Of a stretch of 64,000 bases of DNA, positions 33,026-46,000 are shown piece after piece; position 1 is the stretch's first letter, and every line of letters starts with the position of its first letter. The translations under genes and the position numbers were made by a program. This DNA is from Dictyophora rubrovolvata (taxonomy: Eukaryota; Basidiomycota; Agaricomycetes; Phallales; Phallaceae). The stretch spans positions 992,001 through 1,056,000 of the forward strand of contig CP114127.1 in assembly GCA_029959195.1 (NCBI GenBank), given 5' to 3'. Below the pieces are notes generated by a model that was not told the DNA's origin, searched no databases, and worked only from the letters and a program-made list of their open reading frames with translations.

Positions 33026-33565
33026 ATGAAGTTTATCGCCTTCGCTCTTACTTCTGCACTCATTGGTGCTGTTTCCGCACAGTCTTTCACCTGGCTGTCT
33101 CCTCAATCCGGCACAACTCTCCAAGCCGGAACGTCATTCAACGCTACCGTTAGATTCCAAGGTACGACCAAAGAATTCTTTTTGGATGATACAAACTCAC
33201 TACAAGCTAACAGACACTACCTCGAGTGTTGAGGTTGTTGCCCTTTCATTCGGACTGCGGGCTTCCAATGACCCGGACACCACTGACATAGGTCAAATCA
33301 AACTTGGAAACGTGATAAAACCAACCGTCGGCACTGGACCGGGCGGTAACTTTGTCAACACGACAATACTGACCGTCCCCACTGAACCCCTCAATGGCGT
33401 GAACCAGAACTACCAGCTTGTTTTGGCCGAGTTTTTCTTGCTTGGGGTGAGTCCACATGAATAAATTTAAAAAAAAACATATAATTATATTTTTTACACT
33501 TGCACCAGGCTGAAAACACTGCTTTGACTTCGACTGATGAAGTCACGGTTTTTATTTCTTCGTGA
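33026..33565 (+). CDS. Small secreted protein, tandem paralog 2
   Basis: ATG at 33026 opens the signal peptide MKFIAFALTSALIGAVSA. The mature protein begins QSFTWLSPQSGTTLQAG. The 52-nt intron 33162-33213 (gtacga to ctaacag) joins TVRFQ to DTTSSVEVVALSFGLR. A second intron (about 33447-33509) follows LVLAEFFLLG, and the last exon reads AENTALTSTDEVTVFIS, stop at 33565. Aligns with paralog 1 across its length (for example LNGVNQNYQLVLAEFF versus LNGLNQNYELVVAQFF). One or two NxT sequons suggest N-glycosylation. A TATA box stands about 70 bp upstream. Function unknown. Confidence 0.78.
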
Positions 33566-33983
33566 AAGACGTGGATAAATATTAATAGAATTGGAGGGAC
33601 TTAGCTTCTATAATTATAATATATTTGTTCCAAACCTACATGTACAATTGACGTGTATCTTGAATACATAAATTTAGTCGTTCGGAGGCTTGTGGTCAAC
33701 TTGTGGTGGAAATCGTGGGATGGTGGAGCACCAACAAGACGCTTAGGTCAGTCGGAGTTTGCCGGGCCAGCGCGTGACAAAAAGAATTCGTCAACGATTA
33801 TGTCAAGGTCGATCACCTTAGGGCGGCTTCGAGGCGCTTCCATCTCCGGAGGGCAACTTGTGGAAACTGCTTTCATCTCCTCGTCGTTGTCCGGTCTAAA
33901 GTTTATATAACGTCCGGTACGCACATGGCTCTCAGCAAAGCTCCTCCGTGACACCACAGACACGCGTACATCTTATCTCCACA
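33566..33983. other. Intergenic, promoter of BAG gene
   Basis: About 420 bp; the frame at 33653-33910 has no support. TTTATATAACG at 33901 is a TATA-like element about 80 bp before the BAG ATG. Confidence 0.45.
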
Positions 33984-35482
33984 ATGTTCTTCGACTACTA
34001 TCCTTCCCAATACCCCTACGACCACGACGACTTCTATCGTGCTCTAGCTGCTCAACGGGCCCGTGAGCGTCGCGAAGCTGAATATCGCGCACGTCTCCAG
34101 GAAGCTCGCCAAAGGCAACAGTTTGAAGAGGCTTTGCGCCGCAATGCCTACCAAAACCACCTCGCTCGCGAACAACGACGGCGCTCAATGTATCCTTACT
34201 TCAGCGGGTTTGACTCTGATGAAGAATATTCGGATTCGCCATCTCATGTGTTCTCTCAACCTCCTCTAAGACAACAGCCACGAAGTCGAGACATGTATGA
34301 TAGTCTTCGACGTCAGCAGCCGGCTACCGCCCAGCCAGAACCAAGGAGAAAAAGCGTTAGTCCCGTACTGTAGTATTGTCTATCAACTGTTCAGCTTATC
34401 GTTATCCTCCATATAGTCTTCTCCCAAAAGAACCCGATCACCTGTTTCGGCTCAGGAAGACGAGTCCCTCGCAAATTTGGTACGTCTTTCCTTGTGTCTT
34501 GTCTCAACTGTGTTTGACTCTCTCTCTTCATCAGCATTCTGCTCCTCGTTCTCGCACATCTCATTCCCCCTCACCACACGAGACCACTCATGTATCCACA
34601 AGATCACCCTCTCCTCAACCTGACATCAGGGACCAAGCCGCCCGAAAGATTCAGGTCTTCTTCCGCACCAACATGCCTCGGTACAAGTCGCTCAAAGCCA
34701 TTTCTTCCGTGGCCCAAGAATTTCAAACTGTAGTCAAAAACTTTACATTCCCAGAGATCCTCGACTTTGGAGATCGATCTGATGCGATGGAGCTACTGTA
34801 TACGTCAAGAAATGCCCCGATACACTTGCATGAGCATACGCTTCTTAACTTGCTGTCGAAGCTAGACTCAATAGACAGTCATGGTGACGAACGTGTTCGT
34901 GCTGCCAGAAAGAATCTTGTCAAGGAGATTGAAGGCGGGTTAGGAAAGCTGGATGCTACAAAGCTCGCTGCCTGGGAGGCTCACAGGGCATCTATAATAG
35001 CTTCAGTCGCTAGCGAGAAGGAAGTACTTTTGGCCGACTTGCAGTCCGAGTTTGAGAGCACTGCAATGGAGATTACCACGGAGAAAGTTGACAAAGTGGG
35101 CTGCTCGTCGCTAGCTGAGCAACCTTCCGTTATACTGCTGCCGGAAGAGCAAATGGAAACCGAGACAAGTCATCAAGGCTCGATAGAGGCTCGAGACTCA
35201 AATGCCGTTTCTTCTTCTGACCCCCGTCCCCTTGCGAGCTTAGATTTACTGTCCTCAGATCCTTCTGACGGTAACGCCTTGTCGGCGGTTAGTCCGAATA
35301 CTGACTCATCCAGTGGCATGGACGTCGGGCAACCTCAGTCATGCGAAACTCCAGAGCAGTGTATTCATGAAGACAGAATGGTGAACTATCTAGGAACCCT
35401 TCCCGACGCCGCTGCCCTTAGTAACAATCCAGTGGCTCTCACTGCGTCTTCCTCAGCAATGCCCGTTGAACTTTGTGTTTAG
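33984..35482 (+). CDS. BAG-domain Hsp70 co-chaperone with IQ motif
   Basis: ATG at 33984 starts MFFDYYPSQYPYDHDDFYRA, followed by a long Arg/Glu/Gln helix (AAQRARERREAEYRARLQEA), Ser/Pro/Gln-rich linker, an IQ-like motif (DQAARKIQVFFRTNMPRYKS) and then a BAG domain near 34790-34980 (LYTSRNAPIHLHEHTLLNLL, SLDSIDSHGDERVRAARKNL type spacing, KEIEGGLGKLDA). Members bind the Hsp70 ATPase domain as nucleotide-exchange factors. The C-terminal third is Ser/Glu-rich and probably disordered, ending AMPVELCV at 35482. Introns are inferred near 34355-34413 and 34480-34534. The final three residues (LCV) are not a CaaX box. Confidence 0.82.
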
Positions 35483-35643
35483 CGCTAGTATTATAATAAT
35501 ATTTGGCATGTACAATGTAATAATAATAGTTCAAACAGAAATATATATTACGTTCAGATTCAATTCCTATTCGTCAGACGGGACTGACGGAAGCAAAATT
35601 CGGATTCAGTTGTGTAGCACGCAGCACGCCTCTTCGCTCCTCC

Positions 35644-36359
35644 ATGGGTGCCAGTCAGTCGTCAGAAAAAGTAATCTACAATGAGACTCCAATTCAAGTA
35701 AATCAATTTCACATCCACATCCATTTTACTTTCTCGCTAAACTTACGCTAAAATTTTAAAAAGTTCTCTCCAGACCTTGTAAACCATCTAGCAGACTCGC
35801 AGACTTCACCCGAAACGACACCGGCCCAACAATCAGTGCTCGATGTACACGTTCGCACACGTATACAGGATGAAATCGCTCGACTAAGAAGCGAGGAAGA
35901 AGAGGTTCATCGACAAATAGAGGTGGCCCTTGAAAGGGAAAATATTGATAAGGAGCGAGATATCGCTGGCGAGCAGCAGGAGGGAGAAGGTGACGGCGAA
36001 GGACCTGACGGAGTTTTTAGATCAAGTGATTCGTTGCGAGCGGACTTGGAGGCTATTCAAAAGAAAGTTGAGAGGTTTCATAATAGATCGAGTTTAGAGG
36101 ATATGCCGGAGGCTAAGGAGTCCCAAGAGCGGTTACTGGAGTGCTATCGGTTCGTGCTCGCGAAACTTCGAGTTTTATCTTTCTTCCTTCTAAATATCCT
36201 TTTTTTTTCAAGGAATAACCCAACTACATCGTTGAATTGTTGGAAAGAGGTCGCCGATTTTAAAACTGCCGTACAAGATGCGGAACATGTTCGTCTTTCG
36301 TCATTCGCTCTGCATTTGTTCGTTGATAGCTCGCCCAGAAATTCCTCAAAACGTTATAA
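35644..36359 (+). CDS. MIC19: MICOS subunit MIC19 (CHCH protein)
   Basis: Inner-membrane organising MICOS component. ATG at 35644 gives MGASQSSEKVIYNETPIQ, an N-terminal Gly2 suited to myristoylation as in known MIC19. An intron (gtaaat, about 35698-35762) joins FSPDLVNHLADSQTSPE. A strongly charged coiled coil follows (RIQDEIARLRSEEEEVHRQI). The C-terminal half-CHCH has Cys in LLECYRNNPTTSLNCWKEV (CX10C) across an intron (about 36149-36212), then FKTAVQDAEH. A last short intron (about 36289-36329) leads to LAQKFLKTL and stop at 36359; that last junction is less certain. Convergent with the PLD gene 90 bp away. Confidence 0.85.
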
Positions 36360-36448
36360 CACAGTCGTATATTACGGTCACTGGGTATTCTCCCTATTAC
36401 AAACACAACTTAGAATCAAAAGGTCCGGTAGGAATTGCCAGTCAATAA

Positions 36449-39242
36449 TCAAAATCCTCCTTTGCCTTGTACCCTAGCCAGCGCTCCTTGCATCCCTTTC
36501 AACAAAGCCAACGGACCGCCCCTTCCCCCTTTACTATCTAGAACATTCCCTTCTGGGTCTCTCCAAAGACCATCCTTGTCACTGATAAGACCATAAAGCT
36601 TTGTGTTCTGAATACTTTCTAGTCCGGCACGCCATTCAGCGCACATTTCAGCTGAGTCGACCATGACATTGATTTCTTGCGAATGGAACCAAGATTGAGT
36701 ATCTTTGAAAAAGAATGAATTGAAGCTTTTCCCTGTGGTATTTGTGCACACTACATACCCTGATTTCCATTCCCCTGGATTGCGATATGATCATCTACGA
36801 TGCAGAATTTGACTGATTCCCGGAATTATAAACTTCATCACACCGCGATTATAAGCGAAGAAAAAAAAACTAACCGTGGCAATTTCTTCTTTTGTCTGCC
36901 GCGTCTATTGGTTTATTTTGGTCCTTGGCTGTGTACCAGTATACTTTCAAGTATCCTTGCTTCCCCTCCGCATTTAGGGTATTATACATGTCGGCCACCA
37001 CTTTGCTATTTGTCCCCCCTTGGAATGGTAACATTTCTGCTCACAGGGGCCACCATGAGATTGCAGGAACAATACATTGAAAGCAGACTCTCACCTCCGC
37101 CGTCATTGAAGCCTAGATCGAGGTATAGTACGCAGTCGATACCTCTGCGACAAGCATTCAATATTTCTTGAACCACTGGGTGAGCATTAAATGTGGGAGT
37201 TTGGCTGATGTTAGTGTCAGATTGGCATATATTACTATTAGCTATTTTCGTTGATTACCCACATGAATATGCTTTTTTCGGCCAATCTGAACGCAGCAAG
37301 CCATGCCACATTTTGTGGAACTTTAAGATCACTATGTCCTGGAGCTGTAACGAAACTTGGTGAATTTTTTTTATTCAATTGAGGGAAGTTACATACACCC
37401 GGATGGTCTACGATTGACCATAGCTATCGGGAACGGTTTATGTGGTTTATGCAATACGTGAGGATGGAAACCTTTGGCTGCTTCGGGGGGCGCAGTGGGC
37501 ATTGTGTGTTGCATTCCCGCATCTATATGCACCAAAAATGTCAAATTGATTTCCAATGTTTTTTGTAAGGCACTTACTAAGGTGATTTGCTACGGCTTGA
37601 GGAGACCCATATTTATCCTCAGCCGCATTCAACTCCATGTCTGCTTTTACAACTTCTTCGGCTCCAGACGTTTCAACCGCAGGGACGTGCTGCCGTGCTA
37701 CTGGGTCAGGATCTGTCTCGTCCAGTTTTTCGGTCGATTCTAGTACGATAACGTCAGCGATTGTTCTCCTGACATATCAAATGAGAGTTATCAACCATTT
37801 ATATCGGGTGGAAGGTGCTCTGGAACTTCGGTTAATGTGTCTTCAAAGTGTTGCTCAGACACTTGTGCCCGAGGAATTGCAGTTCTGGATTCGGTTAAGG
37901 AGGGAAGGGCGGCATTTTGTTCTTCAGAATTTGGATTCCATGACTTTCGGTTAGTCGTCGCTCCTTCAGCAAGGAATATGTCTAGAAAAGGTGAATGTTA
38001 CCCAACAGCTACATGAAACGATCCCAATTGTGAGCAATTACCTCTCAAGTAACGGTTTTCTTCGTTGAAAAGATGTTCTTCTCCTTTTTTTGGTGCCCCT
38101 CCGCCGCCCTTTAAGAGAGGCAAAGGAGGGTTCAATCTTTCTCCCCACGAAAAGAGTGCCATATCATAGAATGAATCTACGATAGGCCCTTCAAGATGAG
38201 TCATCATTTCTACATTAACACGGTCCTATTTAATTGTCAGAAACAAAGGTATTTCAAATGACAGAAGAAAAGGGCGCCAAACTTGTATGTTGTTTGAATT
38301 CAAACAGGCCACTTTGCGATCCACGACCATGTATTTAGCGTGGAATGTACCCACAACAGGTCTATGATAATTCTAAAGAAGTTGGAGTAAGCGGTCACAT
38401 CGTGTTATGATTCATGTCAAGAGCCGGACTGACGATAACTTCGAAGTCGATGTTGGGAATATCTTCTTGAGAGGGCAGACCCACGCTCACCCAGTCCTCC
38501 GGTGGAACCATTTGACGATTTTGAAATACTTGTTTGGGATTCCCTCGGTCATAAATTAATTTTACCACCGGTTTTTTCTCTTTCCCTTGGTGTCGTTGTG
38601 ATAACTCAATTAGTCCCTGATGTACTCTAACATCGAATAAGTTTTTCTTCTTCCATCATTCGGGATGAGATTCCACTCACAAAGAGGAAGAATAGGAAAT
38701 CTCCCAGTAGTTGGTGGCAATTAGGACTTCGAAATCGGCGGTGGCGATTAAATTGCGATAATGTCTCATTATGTCCGGGATACTTGGTGATGATCTCGGT
38801 TCAACGAAGCACGGCTGTTCTATTGAATAATAATATTGCTTACACTGATACAATAGTAAGGGGTATTACACCTGATGAGCCGAGCAATGAAGGCGAGACC
38901 AGACCGGCCCTAGGGTCCCGTTGCAAGCATTCGAGTACATCGCTATATATCTGCCGACGTGTTAATAAAGGGCCTGCATCGGTCATACGCGCAAGTTAAA
39001 GGTACCATGAGGAATAAGTCGGAAGGACGGTATGGAAATTTGCCACATTGAAATGCTCGGTCCAAATCTTCTTTTGAATAGTCTTCACTTGTTCGATACT
39101 CTTTTACCTGTTTGGTATCCAGAGACACACTGGCAAATAATTTCTCGGCCAGCTTCAAAATCCGTTCGTTGGGGTTGTCGGCTACTTCGTGTGTTAAAGT
39201 GCGCCCACCGAGAAAGAGGTCGTATATGGTTTGAGGAGGCAT
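36449..39242 (-). CDS. Phospholipase D-type protein with two HKD motifs
   Basis: PLD superfamily phosphodiesterase or transphosphatidylase. ATG at 39242 starts MPPQTIYDLFLGGRTLTHEV. The first HKD is FHAKYMVVDRKVACLNSNN near 38300-38345 (HxKxxxxD). The second is CHVKFCIVDDHIAIQGNGNQ near 36770-36875, with the His split from the rest by an intron. Between them: VPPEDWVSVGLPSQEDIPN, ENRYLR and a Gly/Lys-rich stretch. The C-terminus after QSWFHSQEINVMVDSAEM ends ARVQGKGGF at 36449. Many short introns. No transmembrane or PX/PH domain seen. The partner family members are abundant in Agaricomycetes; precise substrate unknown. Confidence 0.85.
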
Positions 39243-40042
39243 AGTTAGTCGCTGGTAGGTTTGAGCGAATATGGAAAGCTGGATAGTTTTGCTTATAAAG
39301 GCCCATCGGCATAACATACGTCATAGCCTGCGAGTGACGAGTGTCACTTAAGCGCAGGCAATGCGCAAGTTGCGCGGCGCATGCTCCCATTTAAATCTCA
39401 AATGCCCGTTTGTATAAATTTTTTCCCGTTTGGAGCATATAAGTAAGGCTTTGAACTTCAAGCTTCAAGCTTCGGTCTCCTTTTGTAGGGCGTGTGCAAG
39501 GTATGTGTTATTAGTGTATGTGGCGGCGCACACATCTTTTCCATCTTGTACGCTATGTCAAGCCACTTGCTTTCCACGCATCCAGGGCCAAGATGGTCGA
39601 GGGCTAGGGGTAGTTTTTCTGTGCATTGTATTGTAGTCTGGTGTTCCAAGCGTTGATGGCCGCCTGCGAATTCAACAAGTACTGAAGCGCTGTCGCGATT
39701 TTTAGGCAGCTAAAGCTATGCAAAAGTCTTACTGTAGGATGTCCGTTTAATCATTGAGAAGGTCCATATGCGGTCGTTTCAAGTGGTTCGTTCATAACCG
39801 AATATACAGTCTATAATAGATGGGGACACATTGGGAATAGTATATTACATGAGTCGCTGATGAATAAACATTACCAGGTCGGCGAGATTACTTACTTATG
39901 ATATGAGTGAATTCGAGCTTGATAAAGTTAGAAAGATACATAGTGGTTTTTCTCGTCTCGGAGGGCGGACAGTTTTTCAATTCGGTGCCGATGGGCGCTT
40001 GCAACTTTTTTACTTGAAGCCAAGTATTCGTTGCTGTTCAAG
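39243..40042. promoter_or_regulatory. Divergent intergenic region, PLD / UTP10
   Basis: 800 bp between opposite start codons. Short frames here have no motif. No regulatory site can be named. Confidence 0.4.
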
Positions 40043-43000
40043 ATGGCTTCAGGCCTTGCAGCACAATTAGCCCAATCCTCTTCCTTGAATGCACCGTTAT
40101 ACATTGATCGGTCTCGAAGAAAGTTCGCCGAATCGTATCTTTTTTCTGACCGTGACGCCAATCAACACGATTTCTACTCGCTGCACGCTTTGGGTCTCAA
40201 CGGCCTTTTGAAGCTCAAAACATTGAACACTGTATTCGAGAAATACGAAAGTACTGTTTTTGCGGACTCTTCGCGAAATGTGGATCGAACTCTACAATCC
40301 AAAACGCAGAATGAAGACTTGGATAAAGTGCTAGATGACTTCCTGAAGAAGCTTGGTCCATATCTTATGGAAGCTCCTGCTTCAAAGGCACTGGAGTGGG
40401 TAATTAGAAGATTCAGGTTGTTCCGCTTTTCTTCGTAGTCATGCCACCTCTAACTGTCTTTCACAGAGCGAACGAGTTCAACGTCGACGCATTGATGACA
40501 CTGTTCCTCCCTTACCACGAAACACCTCATTTCACCAAACTGGTGTCAATTCTTCATATTGAGCAAGTAGCAACACCGAACTTTGTTACGACAGTGGCTT
40601 ATAAAAAGTTTAGATCTGACTTATGGCGTTTCCTGGTTCCTCTCAAAAGCGCAGCACAACCTCTCCCCCGAACCCTTCTGGTCAATGAAATGGCCAAAAA
40701 CAGTGATTTGGCGAGGTTCGTCTTCAACCTACTCCCTGAATCACTCGAAAATGGTTCGATTCATCCTGCCCTCATCGGTTTTACAGCTGGGGTCGCTGTA
40801 GAATACATTGCACGTCAGAAGCACATTAAGGAAGCTACTTTGGCCTTCATATTGTCTACGGCAAATAAACTATGCAGCTCAGGTACTAATAAGGAATGTG
40901 TGGTACGTGCGTATGCTTTGTTCAAAAGTTTTCAAACTCAATTCAATCTTTTCTAGTTAGTGGGATATACAATATTCGGCGCTCTCTCTCACCAATGTCG
41001 ACTAAAGCAGGAAGTACTTCTTGCCATAATAAGAGTAATGCTCGTGGGCCAAGTCCATGCCGAAAGCATTCAATTCATTTCCTTCGCCATTGGTCTTCTT
41101 GCACCACAGGACCAGCTGGAAGGCCTTCCAGACCCCATTATGAAGCAAATAATGGCATTACCGTTCGTTTTTCCTGCTTTTTCTGCCACTTACATACTTA
41201 GATTTTTAATAGGCGATTACCTCAATATCTTGCGGATTGTCTAAAGTGGATTGGGTCGGAAAAGCTCATCCTCGCTTTAGTACCTGGCCTCTTGCAACGG
41301 TACGTACAGCCCCCCTCGGTGCTTCAGCTTGACATAGCCTAAACGTTTGCGACCATCAGAATAAAACATCCAAAGGCCACCGAGCTTTTGGATAGTTTAC
41401 TGTTGTCTCCTATCCTCCCAAGCTCCGTTATGAAGACCTTAACTCCGAGCCTTTTATATATGTGCGATCCTGCTGCCGTTGACTCTAGACAAATGCAGCT
41501 TCTCCGGACTATTTATCAAAATCACCCTTCTGTATATTCCCAAGTAGTCTCGGACGTTATGAACGAGACACAAGATTCCGAAAAACGCGAGTTGGTTGAG
41601 AATATAACACGCTTGGTTACACTGGTTAGTTTCGGCTTTATTACCTTGCTAGCCTTAACATAATCTTTTTCCAGCCCGAGACGGCTTTAGATGATATCGG
41701 TCAGCTAATTTTATCGAGTCATTTAGAAGAGGTCAACAACCGCCAACGCGCGGTTCGAGATTTAATTCGCCGATTGAAGGAGACGGACCTCGACGTGGAC
41801 ACTCGGAAAGACATCGAAAAAGCTCTGTTGGACCGTGTTTGTGATGATCAAATCGCTGTCATTGAGAGCCTATACGAATCGCCTTCAATCGTCCTTCAAA
41901 TCTTTAATGACGTGCCATTCATAATGGCTGTTTCGAAAGCACTAACCTTGTCGGATCCTCCCAGAGGGATTATGCGACTTCATTTCAGTCTAATGGCTGG
42001 ACCATTTTTTGAAAAATACCCCGATTTTGCCCCCGTCATATTCGAAAATATCTTTTTACCCTTTATTCTATATACCAAACCTCGCCAAAAAACCGCGCAG
42101 CTTGTTTGGGATACATTGAATAACTCACCTTTTGCTTCTTACGAGCTCCTGTCGGGCTGTGGAGCTGCCTTTTCCAAACATACGATTGATGAGACTACAC
42201 GTACAGACGATATGACTAAACTCAACTTGGCAATCGCTACTCAAATAGCTGGTAGATCTATGTTTTTGTTATACGCTAATTTACAACACTAACGCATCGT
42301 CATGTAGAAAACATATTATCATCTAACTCATTTCTGAGCCATCTAGACATGTTGCTTCGTCTTGTCCGCTATACCGATGCCCATAGTCGGAATATATCGT
42401 ACTTAATATCCAGATTCTTATTGAACTTGCTATCAGGAGCTCATCAGCTTGAGATGGCACAGCGACTGTTTGCTGCTATGGATGTTCAATCTCTGTCCGA
42501 TATGCAAGGTGTATTTTCCGGCAGGACAAATATTCAAGAGGTAAGTCGATTTCTTCAATATGGTCTTGTAAGTGATATTTATATTTCGGATAGGTTATCA
42601 CAGACGAGGCACTGTCTAAGGCGATTGTTGTGAAACCGAACAGCAACAACACAACACACCACCTCCAGCTTTCTATCTTGGCACTCATTCCAATTCTGAA
42701 AAGACCGTCATGCGTCGATATACAATGGTTGCCAGGTGGGACTTCGGTAAGTTGATCCGTTATACAAAACCTGAATGCCACCAACGTTTCTACAGACATT
42801 AATGGATAAACGCGGGATAACTTTCGCAGCCTTAATGCAAGACATGTACAGGCTAATCAATACTTCGACGGGACGCAAGCTTTCCACTATACTTTTAAAG
42901 GCTTTGTTTGTCAATCTTCGTGAAGAAGCGTTGCTTCTTCTTGTTGGTATATGGGTCCACTGCATGTTGAATCCGATCCCGAATTCTGAACATCTTTTCC

Positions 43001-46000
43001 AAACTGCCCTACTCCACACTCTCGCATTCCTTCGCGCACAAGTAGAAGATTCAGATAGCCCGCAGGACTTTCAAACTATTGTACCTGCATTACTCATCGC
43101 CCTTCACTCAGACACAAAATCAATTCGTTCCACTGTTATGGACTGTATTGCAGTGATTGCTCAATCTACCTCGTCAAGTTCAGCTTCGGCAGTATATGCA
43201 GTTGATACAGTTTATGGAGAGAAAACGAGTAGGTGGAATCGGCTTGTTTTTAGACGAAAGTTTAATCACCTTCTTTTAGGCACGAATTTACAATACCTTG
43301 AATGGTCGGACTTCAGTCGGTTTATGGCCTCAGTAGGATCGTACCGTAAACACTGTACGAACGATAAAGACTATCTCAACGTTGTAGTTCAAGATCTCCT
43401 GCAAACGAGGCGTTCCGATAGCAAGAAGGATGCTAGGTAATTGGATTATTTATACTTGTGTATGGAGACAATAACAGCCGCGAATTATCAGCTATAAGAA
43501 GAAGGTCCTGTGTTATCTCCTTTCTCATGTTCTGGCATGGGACAACATGGAAGTACGAATTGCTTTCTTGCGAATGTTTAGGAACGTGTTTCACGGAGTC
43601 AAGCTGACAATGCTATCACCGATTCTCCAATCTTTCATCTCAGCGGATCAGCTCAGCTTACCCGACGGTAACGAAGAATCGATGTTACTATACTGGGAGC
43701 TGCTTTTGCGTTCATATGATCTTACGTCTGTTTCGGAACTTAGCGATCCAAGTAGCAATCAAAGAGACATACTATTCAAACTTATTCGTGCTTGTTTTGC
43801 GAATGGTAAGCTTGGTGGCGTATGATTCGTTCCGGTCACATTTTGAAAATGCACTTAGATTCGAGGCCGCAAGCCATTTTAACGTCTATTTTTGCTCAGC
43901 TAAATGGAGATGTCTTTGGTCAATTTCCTTCGGATTTGCAACAAGAATACTGTGTCATTTTGATTGAAAGTGCTTCTACGACGAACGTGAGAAGCCGTTC
44001 CTAACTAAACGTTGTGCCGTCTTGACGAATATCATCTAGTCATTGAAGACTTTGATCAAGGAAAACTTCGGACCTTTGCTCAAGAAAGCCGACCTCATAG
44101 TGTCATTATTGTCTCGTTTTCAACCTGCAGCTAAAGATACCCAACAGCGAGCGTCGAAAAGAGCAAAAGTGGAGTACGTTTCAAAGATTATTGGTCAGAA
44201 TTAAGGGTAGTAATCATAACTCGACAGCGATTCTGACAACGCAATACCTGATTTCTTAACAACATTAGCGGAAATTCTTGTAGCGTATCCCATGCCAGGT
44301 TCCCCAGAATTGTTGTCCCAATCGCTGGATACTTTAGCCGCGATCCACCAGGGCCAATCTTCTCAATCAGACTCACAATATACGATGCAGCTCTTCATGA
44401 CAATAATTGAATCGACTATATCGTCGATCCCGGTAAGTCATAAATCCTATCATCGAACTCTTCTCACTCAAACTGCAATAAGGATGTTACGAAGCTGACG
44501 CCGAATACACTCAGAATGGAAATCCTCGTAGAGCTTTTGCGAAGTAAGTAGCTACAGCATGAAACAGAATCGGCTTGGTGATAGCTTTGATAGCCTCTGA
44601 TAACCCTCAAACATTCAACCAAACGTTGCTTGCGATTGCAAGTATCGCAAAGGTCGCGCCTGAATCCGTGATGCAAAACGTCATGCCAATTTTCACATTT
44701 ATGGGATCAAACGTCTTTCATCGGGACGATTCTTATAGTTTCCGCGTGGTTCAAAAGGCAGGTGTATTTACTTACCTCCATAGTTTAGCATATTGATGGC
44801 CGTTCAGACAATTGATAGCATTGTTCCCGTAGTTGTCGATTCACTAAAGAGGAAACACACTGGGTCCTTTGAACTACTGAAAGGTAGTTATTTGATAATT
44901 GATATTAACTGATCTCGCTGACGTTTTGTCATAGCTTCAACCGATTTCCTTCGCGTCTTCACAGATGCCGCAACTCATGTTCCTCGACATCGCCGCACAC
45001 AGTAAGCTCATTCCAATCTTCTATGTCGACTTTTGCTAACCCATCCTAGATTTTTCATCCATTTTGTTGATATTTTGGGACGAGATGATTTCCTTATTCC
45101 AGTTTGTCTCCTCTTAATTGAGAAGTCTCACCGTGTTGTGCGGCAAAAGGCTTCTGAAGCGGCTGGAACGTTGGGACTACCTGTCGCTATCATACAATCT
45201 CAAAGCAAAGTGCCTCCATTCAAAGTTGAGATACCTTTTCTTTGCGCTCTTCGGTGGCTAACATAACTGTTCGAAGATTATATACCAATTATTGCGAGAA
45301 GCGACAACCTTATACTCTGCCTTCACTTCTAATGAGTCTTCGCCTAATATGGAAACCTTCCTTGATATTTCCAAGTATGGAGTTCTATGTTTGAACACTT
45401 CCAGGGTTCTAATCTGATTCATATATCTTCAGGGACGAAACAACTGCCAAAATGCAGATAAACGCAATAATTTTATTCGTTGATATACTACTTCAACAGT
45501 CCACTCGTACTGGTTCCACAACCGATACTATTTCGATCAAAGACTCCATTACTTTACTCTTAGGGATTGCTAATACTTCTCCAGCTGGTTCCGACAATCC
45601 TGTCCCTCAATATCTGGATATTCCTCGGACTGCAATCAAGGCTCTTGGCCACCTGTTGGGCGTCATATCCGTTTCCGAATTTGTTTCCTCAATTGACATC
45701 ATTCTCAAGTCTAATAATAACCTGGTAATTCTTTATTGTATATTTTTGGAACAAATGATGATTCCGTTGTTAGATCGAAATCGGAGCGCTGAATTTACTG
45801 GCTTCACGCTTGGCGAATGTCTCACCCAAAACGAGACTAGACATTGCACCAACTCTCATTGGCATTCTCGGCCACATCTGTGCCATAGTCGAGAATGGAG
45901 AAGACGTAGTGCGCGTAAAAGCTGCTTTGGCTGCTTGCCAATCAATCGCACTGTCGGCAGTTGACCAAGAGTTATCTTCATTGGCAAAGGCTCTGCCCGT

